NCBI RefSeq assembly: GCF_009720365.1
Contig: NZ_ML769316.1
Span: 186,001 to 250,000, forward strand
Length of the DNA: 64,000 bases
From: Catellatospora paridis
Lineage (GTDB): Bacteria > Actinomycetota > Actinomycetes > Mycobacteriales > Micromonosporaceae
Reading direction: 5' to 3'
Shown: positions 1 to 8,724 of the stretch, one piece after another
Numbering within the stretch: position 1 is the first letter of the stretch
How the letters are laid out: the number at the start of each line of letters is the position of its first letter
Position numbers and translations under genes: made by a program
Notes under the pieces: generated by a model
Told to the model about the DNA's origin: nothing
The model's input: the letters and a program-made list of their open reading frames with translations, nothing else
Databases searched by the model: none

Positions 1-477
1 TTGCTGAGTTCGGCTGACGGACTCGGCAGGCTGTTGCCAGCCGTCCGACTGAGCCCTGCTGCTCGCGCTTGGCTGGTCATCGTTCATCCCGTACATGGTC
101 CAGCGGACCTGCTTGTCCCCCGGCCGCAGCGCTTCATCGCCTCCACCGAAGATCGCATAGAGCCAATGCTATACGTCGACGTCCGAAGGACGTAACTCGC
201 TACCGCTGGAAGCCGTCCGCCCGGGGGCGACATCTGTTGCCGGGGCCTGCAGCGGCGTGCTAGCGCAAAAGGGCGAGGTTTCAAATACGACCGTCGTCAG
301 CGGCGCGATGTGAAGGTCCTCCAGGACTATGCCTGGAGGACCGGCCGGCGATCCTGGGGAGGGTGGCCGGCCGCGTCCAGTCTACCGGGGGCCGTCTATC
401 TCTTGAACATGGCGTGGTCGGTAGCTGTGCGGCAATCGGGTCAGGCAGCGGTCAGCCATGCTGCCGCGTGCTACGGG
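1..477. other. Left-edge region, no supported gene
   Basis: The short open frames here have no recognisable motif, no convincing ribosome-binding site and overlap on both strands. The only structure I can support is the hairpin at 315-342 beyond the dnaE2 stop. I see no RNA gene. Confidence 0.5.
315..342. terminator. Hairpin downstream of dnaE2
   Basis: A perfect 11-bp stem (GGTCCTCCAGG pairing with CCTGGAGGACC) encloses a 6-nt loop. It lies about 135 nt past the dnaE2 stop codon. There is no T-run, which is usual for actinobacterial terminators. It could act in either direction. Confidence 0.5.
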
Positions 478-3400
478 CTAGCGAAAGTCGCGGCTGGCTG
501 GCCTAGTGGCGATGCGTAGCGGCGTGACCCTGTCCGCGACGAGGTTGAGCACACCTGAGGCTGACTCCAGTTGGCCGCGCACGACCAGCGCGTTGTGGCG
601 GGTCAAGATCGGCCGGAAGCGCGCGTACATGCCCGGCGAGCAGACCACATTGAGCATTCCGGTCTCGTCCTCGAGGTTGAGAAACGTGACGCCCTGCGCG
701 GTCGCGGGCCGCTGCCGGTGGGTAACCAGCCCACCCACCAGTACCCGGGTCCTGTCCGGAACACTGCGCAGCCGCTCGATGGGCACGGCGCCGTCGGCGT
801 CCAGGTCCGCGCGGACAAGTTTGATCGGGTGGTTGTCCGGTGACAGACCGGTGGCCCACACGTCCGCGACGAGCAGATCGGCCTCGTCCATGCCGGGCAG
901 CGGCGGGGCGTGCAGGCCGGCGATGGTGCCGGCGAGCTTGTCCGGGGTGTCCTGCGCGGCCGCACCGGCAGACCAGAGCGCGGCGCGGCGGTCCAGGCCG
1001 AAGCACGCGAACGCGTCCGCGGTCGCCAGGGCCTCCAGGTGAGCCGTGGACAGCCCGGCCCTCCGCGCGAGGTCAGCCATGTCCAGGTAGGGGCCGCCCG
1101 TGTCGCGTTCGGCGACGATTCGGGTGGCGACGTCGCTGCTGAGGGTGCGAACCTGGTCCAGGCCGAGCCGCACCTCAGGGCCGCCGATCCCCCAGCGGCT
1201 GGGCAGCTCCCCGGGTTCGGAGCCCCACCTGGTCGCCGGGCCGTGTTCGAGGGTGGCTTTGACTCCGCTGCGGTTGATGTCGGGACGGTGGACGCTCACG
1301 CCGTGGCGGCGAGCGTCGTCGACCAGGCTCTGCGGGGAGTAAAAGCCCATCGGTTGGGCACCGAGCAGCGCGGCGCAGAACGCCGCCGGGTGGTGGCGCT
1401 TGAGCCACGCCGAGGCGTACACCAGGAACGCGAAGCTAATCGAGTGCGACTCCGGGAAGCCGTAGCTGGAGAAGGCCTCCAGCTTTGCGTAGACGTCGTC
1501 GGCGACCGGGCCGGTGATGCCGCGCTCAGCCATGCCGTCATACAGCCTGCCTTTGATCTTGGCCATCTTCTCCATCGAGCGTTTCGAGCCCATCGCTCGG
1601 CGCAGCTGATCCGCCTCGGCGGGGGTGAACCCGGCGACGTCGATGGCCAGCTGCATCATCTGCTCCTGGAACAGCGGCACCCCGAGCGTCTTTTCGAGAG
1701 CGTTGCGCATCAACGGGTGCCCGTACTGCGGTTCTTCCAGTCCGTTGCGGCGGCGGATGTACGGGTGGACCGAACCGCCCTGGATCGGTCCGGGCCGGAT
1801 CAGCGCGACCTCGACCACCAGGTCGTAGAACTCGCGCGGCTTGAGCCGCGGCAGCGTCGACATCTGCGCCCGGGACTCGACCTGGAACACGCCCACGGAG
1901 TCCGCGCGGCACAGCATCTCGTACACCTCGGGGTCGTCGCAGCGCAGCTCGCCGAGATCGAGGTCGTCGCCCAGGAACTGGTGGGCGTAGCGCAGCGCCG
2001 ACAGCATCCCGAGGCCGAGCAGGTCGAACTTGACCAAGCCGGCGGCGGCGCAGTCGTCCTTGTCCCACTGCAGCACGCTGCGGCCGGGCATCCGCGCCCA
2101 CTCGACCGGGCAGACCTCAGTGACCGGCCGGTCGCAGATCACCATGCCGCCGGAGTGGATGCCCAGATGCCGGGGCGCCGACAGCAGCTCGGTGGCGAAG
2201 GTGACGACGTGGTCGGGGATGCCCGCGGCGGCCTCAGGGTTGATGTCGTGCCACCGGTCCAGGCTCTTGCTCCAGGCGTCCTGCTGGCCGGGCGAGAATC
2301 CGAAGGCTTTCGCAACGTCGCGCACAGCCGACCGTGGCCGGTAGGTGATCACGTTGGCGACCTGGGCGGTGTGCCGTCGACCGTGCTTGGTGTAGACGTG
2401 CTGGATCACCTCCTCACGCCGGTCGGACTCGATGTCGATATCGATGTCCGGCGGCCCGTCGCGCTCCGGGGCAAGGAACCGCTCGAACAGCAGCCGGTGG
2501 TGGATCGGATCGGCGTTGGTGATCCGTAGCGCGTAGCAGACCGCCGAGTTCGCCGCCGACCCCCGCCCCTGGCAGTAGATCTTCTCTTTGCGGCAGAAGT
2601 CGACGATGTCGTACACCACCAGGAAGTACCCGGCGAACCCGAGTTCGGCGATGATCTTCAGTTCCCTGTCGATCTGCGCGTACGCCTCCGGATGGGCCGA
2701 CGGCGGCCCGTATCGGCGTGCGGCACCTTCGTACGCCAGGTGCCGCAGCCACGTGTCTTCGTCGTGGCCGGCCGGCACCGGGTACGGCGGCAGGTTCGGC
2801 GCAATCAGCTGCAGATCGAAGGCACAGCGTTTCGCGAGTTCGACCGAGTACGGCACCGCGGTCGGATAGGCCTGCATCCGGTGCGCCATCTCCGCGCCGG
2901 TGCGCAGGTACGCGCTGGGGGTGGGCAGCCAGGGCGCGATGTCGTCGAGGCTGCGGTTGGCCCGTACGGCGGCCATGATGTCGGCCAGCCGCCGGCGCTT
3001 GGGGGCGTGGTAGTGGGCCGCGTTGGTGGCCAGGACCGGCAGTCGCGCCGTCGCGGCAAGGTGGGCCAGCAGGTCGTTGTGTTCGCCGTCGAGCGGGTTG
3101 CCATGGTCGGTGAGCTCGACCACGACATGGTCATGGCCGAACATGTCGATGAGCTGCTGCAGCGCGTCCGTGGCATTTGCGACGTCGCCTGCGGTGATCG
3201 CCTGTCGGACCGGGCCCTTGCGGCAGCCGGTCAGGGCGACCACGTGGCCCCTCAGCCGCTCGGCGGCCTCGACGAGGTCGTAGGCGGGTCGGCCTTTCTC
3301 CCCGCCGGCTAGGTGTGCGTCACCGATCACGCCGGCCAGCCGGTGGTAGCCCTCCTGACCCTCGGCCAGCAGTAGCACATGCTCGCCTGGCGGGTCCGGC

Positions 3401-3798
3401 ATCCCGGTGCGGCCGCCGCGGCCCAGTGACAACTCGACGCCGAACACCGTCGCGAGCCCGTGCTCGCGGGCGGCCTCCGCGAAGCGGACCACGCCATACA
3501 TCCCGTCGTGGTCGGTGATCGCCAGGGCTGATAGCCCGAGCCGGACCGCCTCCTCGACCATCTCTTCCGGGTCGCTCGCCCCGTCGAGGAAGCTGAAGTT
3601 GGTGTGGCAGTGCAGCTCAGCGTACGGAACGGCTGCCACCGGCCGCTCGATCGGCGGCGGGACGTAGACCGGCCGGTGGCGAGAAAACGCAGGACTGTCG
3701 CCGCCGTCAGCGTCGGCCAGCACATCGACGACCGGCTCGCCGGTGAGCCGTTTGTGCAGGTCCGCCCACGGAAGATCATTAGCACCGTGCCACTTCAT
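478..3798 (-). CDS. dnaE2: Error-prone DNA polymerase III alpha subunit DnaE2
   Basis: Translesion C-family polymerase of the damage-inducible mutasome, acting in the cytoplasm with ImuA/ImuB-type partners. About 1106 residues, the usual DnaE2 length. An N-terminal PHP domain starts with ELHCHTNFSFLDGAS near residue 60. The polymerase core carries the catalytic PDIDIDIESDRR acidic motif, and a C-terminal OB-fold region lies near residues 1000-1080. A longer open frame runs to 3987, but ATG at 3798 is preferred because the following MKWH-PW-L segment matches where actinobacterial DnaE2 proteins begin. A LexA-type box touches that ATG, so the transcript is probably leaderless. No imuA or imuB is visible beside it, so the partners must lie elsewhere or be absent. 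The identification is secure; the start is likely. Confidence 0.93.
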   Translation of the reverse strand: MKWHGANDLPWADLHKRLTGEPVVDVLADADGGDSPAFSRHRPVYVPPPIERPVAAVPYAELHCHTNFSFLDGASDPEEMVEEAVRLGLSALAITDHDGMYGVVRFAEAAREHGLATVFGVELSLGRGGRTGMPDPPGEHVLLLAEGQEGYHRLAGVIGDAHLAGGEKGRPAYDLVEAAERLRGHVVALTGCRKGPVRQAITAGDVANATDALQQLIDMFGHDHVVVELTDHGNPLDGEHNDLLAHLAATARLPVLATNAAHYHAPKRRRLADIMAAVRANRSLDDIAPWLPTPSAYLRTGAEMAHRMQAYPTAVPYSVELAKRCAFDLQLIAPNLPPYPVPAGHDEDTWLRHLAYEGAARRYGPPSAHPEAYAQIDRELKIIAELGFAGYFLVVYDIVDFCRKEKIYCQGRGSAANSAVCYALRITNADPIHHRLLFERFLAPERDGPPDIDIDIESDRREEVIQHVYTKHGRRHTAQVANVITYRPRSAVRDVAKAFGFSPGQQDAWSKSLDRWHDINPEAAAGIPDHVVTFATELLSAPRHLGIHSGGMVICDRPVTEVCPVEWARMPGRSVLQWDKDDCAAAGLVKFDLLGLGMLSALRYAHQFLGDDLDLGELRCDDPEVYEMLCRADSVGVFQVESRAQMSTLPRLKPREFYDLVVEVALIRPGPIQGGSVHPYIRRRNGLEEPQYGHPLMRNALEKTLGVPLFQEQMMQLAIDVAGFTPAEADQLRRAMGSKRSMEKMAKIKGRLYDGMAERGITGPVADDVYAKLEAFSSYGFPESHSISFAFLVYASAWLKRHHPAAFCAALLGAQPMGFYSPQSLVDDARRHGVSVHRPDINRSGVKATLEHGPATRWGSEPGELPSRWGIGGPEVRLGLDQVRTLSSDVATRIVAERDTGGPYLDMADLARRAGLSTAHLEALATADAFACFGLDRRAALWSAGAAAQDTPDKLAGTIAGLHAPPLPGMDEADLLVADVWATGLSPDNHPIKLVRADLDADGAVPIERLRSVPDRTRVLVGGLVTHRQRPATAQGVTFLNLEDETGMLNVVCSPGMYARFRPILTRHNALVVRGQLESASGVLNLVADRVTPLRIATRPASRDFR

Positions 3799-3813
3799 CG
3801 AACTAGTGTACGA
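3798..3813 (-). promoter_or_regulatory. LexA SOS box at the dnaE2 start
   Basis: On the minus strand the sequence TCGTACACTAGTTCGA matches the actinobacterial/mycobacterial SOS consensus TCGAAC-N4-GTTCGA with a single mismatch. Its last base is the A of the dnaE2 ATG. Bound LexA would cover the start of a leaderless transcript, giving damage-inducible expression. Confidence 0.75.
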
Positions 3814-3977
3814 AACACGCCCACTGGGCAGGCCGTATACCCGCAACCTCGATTTTTGTGCCCCCAGCCCTGGTTGGCCACTCCCTGGGCTAGTTGGCCA
3901 CATCATCTTCAGCTCACCTGGCGGACGGACGGTCGGCGGTTGCGGATGCGGCCGTGGCAACGGCAGGCTGGTGCGTC

Positions 3978-4448
3978 GTGGACGCATCTATCGCCAGTGT
4001 GATTGCCATTTGCGGAACGCTGCTCGGATCGGTGATCACCTACATGTTTCAGCGCCGCGGTGCTGAACGTGCCGAACGATTCGCCCGCTCCGAACGCCTC
4101 CACCACGAGCGCCTAGCCGCTTACAGCGCGTTCGCAGGGGCGTTGACCGAACTGCGCCGAGCTGTGACCAGCCTTTGGTTTCGGCGACAGAGCGACCCCA
4201 GCGGCGGCGATGCCGTCACAGCCGCGCAGATGGAGGCCGATCGTCTGGGGGCAGTTGCCGAGCAGGCGCGGTTTCGAGTGCAACTGCTTGCGGTGGATCC
4301 TGACCTAGTCGATCTCGCTGACGCTGCCTTCAAGTCGATAGGAGCAATTCGTCGAGCGGTAGATCGGACGGAGTTGGTTGAGCAGGAAGAACGGTTCCAC
4401 GAGGCGGTGACGGCGTTCATCACCGGGGCGAGCGCCCGGGTGCGGTAG
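3978..4448 (+). CDS. Small membrane-anchored protein of unknown function
   Basis: The product has one N-terminal transmembrane helix (VIAICGTLLGSVITYMF, about residues 6-24). A charged, mostly helical cytoplasmic part of about 130 residues follows, rich in Arg and Glu. The GTG at 3978 is preferred because it puts the membrane helix at the very N terminus; the frame is open back to 3894. I do not recognise a family. The gene is divergent from dnaE2. Its architecture (short anchor plus helical tail) resembles the gene at 8017-8523, though I see no clear sequence identity. Confidence 0.6.
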   Translation: MDASIASVIAICGTLLGSVITYMFQRRGAERAERFARSERLHHERLAAYSAFAGALTELRRAVTSLWFRRQSDPSGGDAVTAAQMEADRLGAVAEQARFRVQLLAVDPDLVDLADAAFKSIGAIRRAVDRTELVEQEERFHEAVTAFITGASARVR

Positions 4449-5166
4449 GCGAGCCTGAGCTAGTTCGGGGAGCGGATGTCCTGGAACGCGTTCTCAAAGA
4501 GAGGGGCCGCCACGCCGCCGGGCCTGGGCGCCCGACGGCAGACCGGTGGGCCGCCTCACCCCCGTCGCAGTGAGGCAGCCCGCATCCGGATGCGCGGTGA
4601 CCTACTGCTGCTCGTACCCCACCTCCCGCAGGCGCGGCCGGTACAAGCACGGAGTGGTCTCGCCGCAGCCCCACTTTGGACCGCCGAGTGCGTGAGGGGC
4701 AACGGTCAGCGCTATGCGCCTGTGGATAACTCGTCGTTGGGGAAAACGCCCGCATTCTTTATTGATCTGCTATGGACAGCGTGGCCAACTCGGCCGCCGT
4801 GGAGGCGACGCGCGGCACCGGCAATATGCCCGTCCGGACATCTGTGTAAGCAGGCGCGCTTACTCGATCTTGTCGGCGGGAGTGGCGATCGGCTGGCGAC
4901 CCGGCGGCTGGCCTCGGTGCCGCTGGCGGAGTTCCGCAAGCAGGGCTCCTTGGCAAGGACGCACGCTGCCAAGCTGCCCGATCCGGCGGACGCGCATATG
5001 CTGACCGTCCAGCCCAAGATCAAACCGTGTGACCTGGTGGCGTGGACAGTGAGGCCTCCGGAACGTGACGAACGAAGCGCCCCCAGTTACAACATCAAAG
5101 CTGCGTGACAGGGCAATAGGCGTAGTATCTATTCTGCCGTCGATGCTCCACGCCCTGGAGATCTGC
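4449..5166. other. Gene-poor stretch before the RelA/SpoT gene
   Basis: The open frames here look like shadows with no recognisable product. A single DnaA-box-like TGTGGATAA lies near 4722, but an isolated copy is not evidence of an origin. A TAGTAT hexamer at 5123-5128 could be a -10 element for the downstream RelA/SpoT gene; no good -35 is visible at 17-18 nt. Confidence 0.4.
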
Positions 5167-6318
5167 ATGGATTCGTCGAGACTGCCCATAGAAGAAGTGC
5201 GGTCCACCTATGAGTCGCTCCGGCCGACCTATAGACGCTATGCAGACATGCTGCGATCTCTGACGCGTCAAGTATGCGAGAGCCACGGAGTCAGTGTAGA
5301 GAGCATTGAGGCTAGAGCTAAGGAAGTTAATAGCTTGTGCGCGAAGTGGGGCCGCCACGCCGAGTACCGAGAACTCGAGGACGTAACCGATCTTTGCGGC
5401 GTGCGAATAATTACTTTGTACGCCAATGATGTCGAACGCGCACGGGATATGCTGCGCACAGAGTTTGATGTTCTGGAGGAGAAGAGCCGTGGCTCAGAGA
5501 TCCCAGAGGCATTCGGGTACCGCAGCCTTCACATGCTGGTTCGTGTGAGTACTGTGCGTTGTACACTGAGCGAATGGAAAGACTTTGGCGGACTAGTAGC
5601 TGAGTTTCAATTGCGAACCGTATTGCAGCATGCGTGGGCAGTCATAAGCCATAGGCTTGACTACAAGACCTCGGAAGAAGTGCCAGCGAAGAGTCGACGG
5701 AAGCTATTCAGGGTAGCGGCTCTTCTTGAGACTGGGGACGAATTGTTCGCCGACTTCCGCGACGAAGTTTCGAACGTTCGGGAGGAGTACCAGAAAGTTG
5801 CCACGGCTGAGGCATGGCGTGACTTGGCTTTGGATCTGGACTCTGTGATAGCGGCTTGGAACCGGTTACCACTCGATATCGTTAAACAAACGGCATTGAG
5901 CGCCGGGTTTAGCGAAGGAACGCAGCATATCGGTGAAGCACCTATGCGACGCGCTATTGGCAATCTGGTAACCGTGGCGGCCCATGCAGGGATTGGGACC
6001 GTGGGGAGCTTGGCTGACTATATGAGCCGCGCTGCTCAGTATTTCTCGGCCCTGGAGCGGTTCGCTTCGGAAGCAACGACCAGAGGCTTTCGGCCCGTTG
6101 CTGACACACCTGATGTCTTAACTATTTGCCTCGTGCTTGACGATTCCAGGCTTCGGGTAATCGGAGCGCTGCCATTTAGGCCGGAAATCGAGAAGGCTCT
6201 TGACGTCGTTCAACGCGAACTTCAAAACTCCGCTTCAGTTGCGGCCCATGGGCAGCAGGGTTATTCGACAGCAAACCAGCATGCGAGAAGTTATGGCACA
6301 GGTGCGTCCCATGACTGA
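5167..6318 (+). CDS. RelA/SpoT-domain alarmone synthetase-like protein
   Basis: Predicted nucleotide pyrophosphokinase, (p)ppGpp-type or a toxic small-alarmone-synthetase relative. The synthetase domain covers about residues 20-180. It has an R-x-K...S...K segment ([12 protein letters not shown]), an [14 protein letters not shown] stretch, FGYRSLH and [18 protein letters not shown], all hallmark RelA_SpoT motifs. There is no HD hydrolase, TGS or ACT domain. A helical C-terminal extension of about 200 residues is unrecognised. The frame opens at GTG 5065, but ATG 5167 has a well-placed GGAG. Codon use is visibly less GC-biased than in neighbouring genes, suggesting transfer. The stop overlaps the start of the ARC-like gene by 8 nt, so the two are probably translationally coupled. 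Confidence 0.8.
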   Translation: MDSSRLPIEEVRSTYESLRPTYRRYADMLRSLTRQVCESHGVSVESIEARAKEVNSLCAKWGRHAEYRELEDVTDLCGVRIITLYANDVERARDMLRTEFDVLEEKSRGSEIPEAFGYRSLHMLVRVSTVRCTLSEWKDFGGLVAEFQLRTVLQHAWAVISHRLDYKTSEEVPAKSRRKLFRVAALLETGDELFADFRDEVSNVREEYQKVATAEAWRDLALDLDSVIAAWNRLPLDIVKQTALSAGFSEGTQHIGEAPMRRAIGNLVTVAAHAGIGTVGSLADYMSRAAQYFSALERFASEATTRGFRPVADTPDVLTICLVLDDSRLRVIGALPFRPEIEKALDVVQRELQNSASVAAHGQQGYSTANQHARSYGTGASHD

Positions 6319-8005
6319 CTCGGATGGTCATGAGCGGGTCGATGGTGTAGTTGAGGATCTCTCCACTCAGGTCGCTCGCCTGCAAGAGGAACTCGCCCTG
6401 GTGCGGCGCAAGTTGAGTGAGAGCCCAGGATTCATACGGCTCACGGAGACCAACGAGCGGCTGGTGGCCACGCTCAAGGAGGCGCGCGCCCAGATCGTGT
6501 CGCTCAAGGAGGAAGTCGACCGACTTGGCGAGCCGCCCAGCGGCTATGGCATCTTTCTGGCGAGGAATGACGACGGCAGCATCGATGTGTTCACGGGCGG
6601 GCGCGTGCTCCGTGTCGCACTAGGCGTTCAGATCGACGAGCTGCGAAGCGGTCAGACGGTTCTGCTCAACGATGCGCTCAACGTAGTCGACGCACTCGCG
6701 TTTGAACGGACTGGCGAAGTCGTCACGCTCAAGGAGATTTTAGACGGAGGAGACCGGGCTTTAGTCGTCTCTCACGCGGATGAGGAGCGAGTCGTCCAGC
6801 TCGCGGACAAACTCATCGGGGTGCCGCTGCGGTCCGGCGACTCCCTCATGATCGAGCCACGGTCCGCGTACGCCTACGAGCGCATCCCCAAGAGCGAGGT
6901 CGAGAATCTAGTCCTCGAAGAGGCGCCCGACGTCGGCTACAGCGACATCGGCGGTCTAGTGCACCAGATCGAGCAGATCCGCAACGCCGTGGAGCTGCCC
7001 TTTCTGCATGCGGAGCTGTTCCGCGAGCACCACCTCCGTCCCCCGAAGGGAGTGCTGCTCTACGGTCCTCCCGGCTGCGGCAAGACGCTGATCGCCAAGG
7101 CGGTCGCGAACTCGCTGGCCAAGAAGATCGCCTTGCAGCGCGGCGAAGAGAAGAAGACCAGCTACTTCCTCAACATCAAGGGCCCGGAGCTGCTCAACAA
7201 GTACGTCGGCGAGACCGAGCGGCACATCCGGCTGATCTTCCAGCGGGCTCGGGAGAAGGCCTCCGAGGGTACGCCGGTGATCGTGTTCTTCGACGAGATG
7301 GACTCGATCTTCCGTACCCGCGGCTCCGGCGTCTCCTCAGACGTGGAGAACACCATCGTCCCGCAGCTGCTGAGCGAGATCGACGGCGTGGAGGGTCTGG
7401 AAAACGTCATCATCATCGGCGCATCGAACCGCGAGGACATGATCGACCCGGCCATCCTGCGCCCGGGCCGGCTCGACGTGAAGATCAAGATCGAGCGGCC
7501 CGACGCCGAGGAGGCCAAGCACATCTTTAGTAAGTACATCACTTCGCGCTTGCCGCTGCATGCGGACGATGTAGCAGCGCACCACGGAGATGATGAGCGC
7601 GCTCGGCAAAATATGGTTGAACGCACTGTCGAGTACCTTTACGCGAAAGATGCTTTGAATAAGTTCGTCGAGGTGACATTCGAGAGCGGAAACAAACAGG
7701 ATATCTACTTTAGCCACTTCATGTCTGGAGCGATCATTCGAAATGTGGTCGACCGGGCGAAGCTGCTCTCGGTCCTACGTTTCCTTGCTGGCGACGCGAA
7801 AGGATTGCGGGTGGGAGATCTTATTCAAGCCGCGAGGGAAGAGATGCGATCCGTCGAGGATCTGACGAGCACAACTAACCAGGACGACTGGGCGCGAATA
7901 GCAGGCGCTCAGGGTGAACGAATCACCTTCGTTAGAACCGTCAAGGAGTCTGGTGGGACGGATTCAGGAAAAGCCCTAGATATCTCGCGAAGTAACTATG
8001 GCTGA
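6311..8005 (+). CDS. ARC/Mpa-type AAA+ ATPase paralogue without proteasome-docking tail
   Basis: Hexameric AAA+ unfoldase of the actinobacterial proteasome-associated family, 564 residues from ATG 6311. Order: N-terminal coiled coil (heptads [12 protein letters not shown], then [17 protein letters not shown]), tandem OB-fold interdomain, then the AAA module with Walker A GPPGCGKT, Walker [10 protein letters not shown] and a second-region [20 protein letters not shown]. The family C-terminal region ends GERITFVRT...SNYG. Known ARC/Mpa proteins end in GQYL, whose penultimate Tyr opens the 20S gate. Here translation stops as SNYG, so docking to the proteasome is doubtful. No pup, dop or prcBA genes are near. 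The AAA core (about 6930-7510) uses strongly GC3-rich codons, while both flanks do not. It is coupled to the RelA/SpoT gene upstream. Confidence 0.85.
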   Translation: MTDSDGHERVDGVVEDLSTQVARLQEELALVRRKLSESPGFIRLTETNERLVATLKEARAQIVSLKEEVDRLGEPPSGYGIFLARNDDGSIDVFTGGRVLRVALGVQIDELRSGQTVLLNDALNVVDALAFERTGEVVTLKEILDGGDRALVVSHADEERVVQLADKLIGVPLRSGDSLMIEPRSAYAYERIPKSEVENLVLEEAPDVGYSDIGGLVHQIEQIRNAVELPFLHAELFREHHLRPPKGVLLYGPPGCGKTLIAKAVANSLAKKIALQRGEEKKTSYFLNIKGPELLNKYVGETERHIRLIFQRAREKASEGTPVIVFFDEMDSIFRTRGSGVSSDVENTIVPQLLSEIDGVEGLENVIIIGASNREDMIDPAILRPGRLDVKIKIERPDAEEAKHIFSKYITSRLPLHADDVAAHHGDDERARQNMVERTVEYLYAKDALNKFVEVTFESGNKQDIYFSHFMSGAIIRNVVDRAKLLSVLRFLAGDAKGLRVGDLIQAAREEMRSVEDLTSTTNQDDWARIAGAQGERITFVRTVKESGGTDSGKALDISRSNYG

Positions 8006-8016
8006 GCAACTATTCC

Positions 8017-8523
8017 CTACGTGTTCTCTTCAGTTTGCCGGAATAGACTCGGAGTCACACCCAACAATTTTGTGGCCTTGTCCGTCCAGTTGCTCATGAC
8101 CTCTTCGGCATTGGTCGAGTGACCTGGGAAGTCGGGCTTGCCGATCAGGCTTCGAAGATCCGAATGCACTTCATTGATATTGCGGAGCCGTTCGTGTAAG
8201 GTTTTAGGCAGAAGGAATCTTACTTTAGCTTCGGCCTCACTGTATTCATCCAGAATGAGCGCGTAGCGCCTCAGGGACTCGGCGATATCCGCAGGTGGCG
8301 GATCGAGTGCGAAGAGGTTCGCCTGTGCTAGCGAAGGGCGGCGTGCCATCGAGTTCAGTACTCCGAGCTGTCGTCGACGCTTGCCGGCGGCCGCGACGAA
8401 TGCTATGGCTGCACTTAGCGCTTCTTCGTCAAGTCTCCGCCTTCGTACACGACTGCCTTCGGTGACGTAACCGATGGCGAAGATCAGTATGGAAACGGCA
8501 GCAGCAATAATGGCCGCGACCAT
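8017..8523 (-). CDS. Membrane-anchored helical protein of unknown function
   Basis: 168 residues with an N-terminal transmembrane helix (about residues 2-20, AAIIAAAVSILIFAIGYV). A basic stop-transfer (RVRRRR) and a charged alpha-helical cytoplasmic domain follow. The start at 8523 follows AAAGGGG. It converges with the ARC-like gene, the stop codons being about 11 nt apart. Base composition resembles the RelA/SpoT gene more than the surrounding housekeeping-like DNA, so it may belong to the same acquired segment. Family not recognised. Confidence 0.6.
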   Translation of the reverse strand: MVAAIIAAAVSILIFAIGYVTEGSRVRRRRLDEEALSAAIAFVAAAGKRRRQLGVLNSMARRPSLAQANLFALDPPPADIAESLRRYALILDEYSEAEAKVRFLLPKTLHERLRNINEVHSDLRSLIGKPDFPGHSTNAEEVMSNWTDKATKLLGVTPSLFRQTEENT

Positions 8524-8724
8524 GGCGCGCCCCTTTCTTGGCGGACTTTACTGGGCAATGGTCATACTACAGAATCGCCGCGAACCAGATCGGATGCCGC
8601 ACGTCTTCATACGTCCAATATCGGCCTTTCCTTAAAGTTTGATCAAGGCTCTGATCCACCTAGTTTAAAGCGGTAGGTCATGGGGATAATGCCTGCGATG
8701 CACACATCGCAGTCATGATCCGGG

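Noticed and set aside
910-2529. 539-residue plus-strand open frame opposite dnaE2
   Set aside because: It lies entirely antisense to dnaE2, is rich in Arg/Gly/Val from GC-skewed codons, and shows no domain; it is a shadow frame.
4718-4730. DnaA box suggesting a replication origin
   Set aside because: A single TGTGGATAA without other boxes, an AT-rich region or dnaA/dnaN/rep genes is not enough.
4476-5108. 210-residue plus-strand protein
   Set aside because: The frame overlaps others, has no motif or ribosome-binding site and uneven composition; not called as a gene.
6311-8005. Pup-proteasome locus
   Set aside because: No pup, dop, pafA or prcBA gene is present and the C-terminal docking tail is missing.
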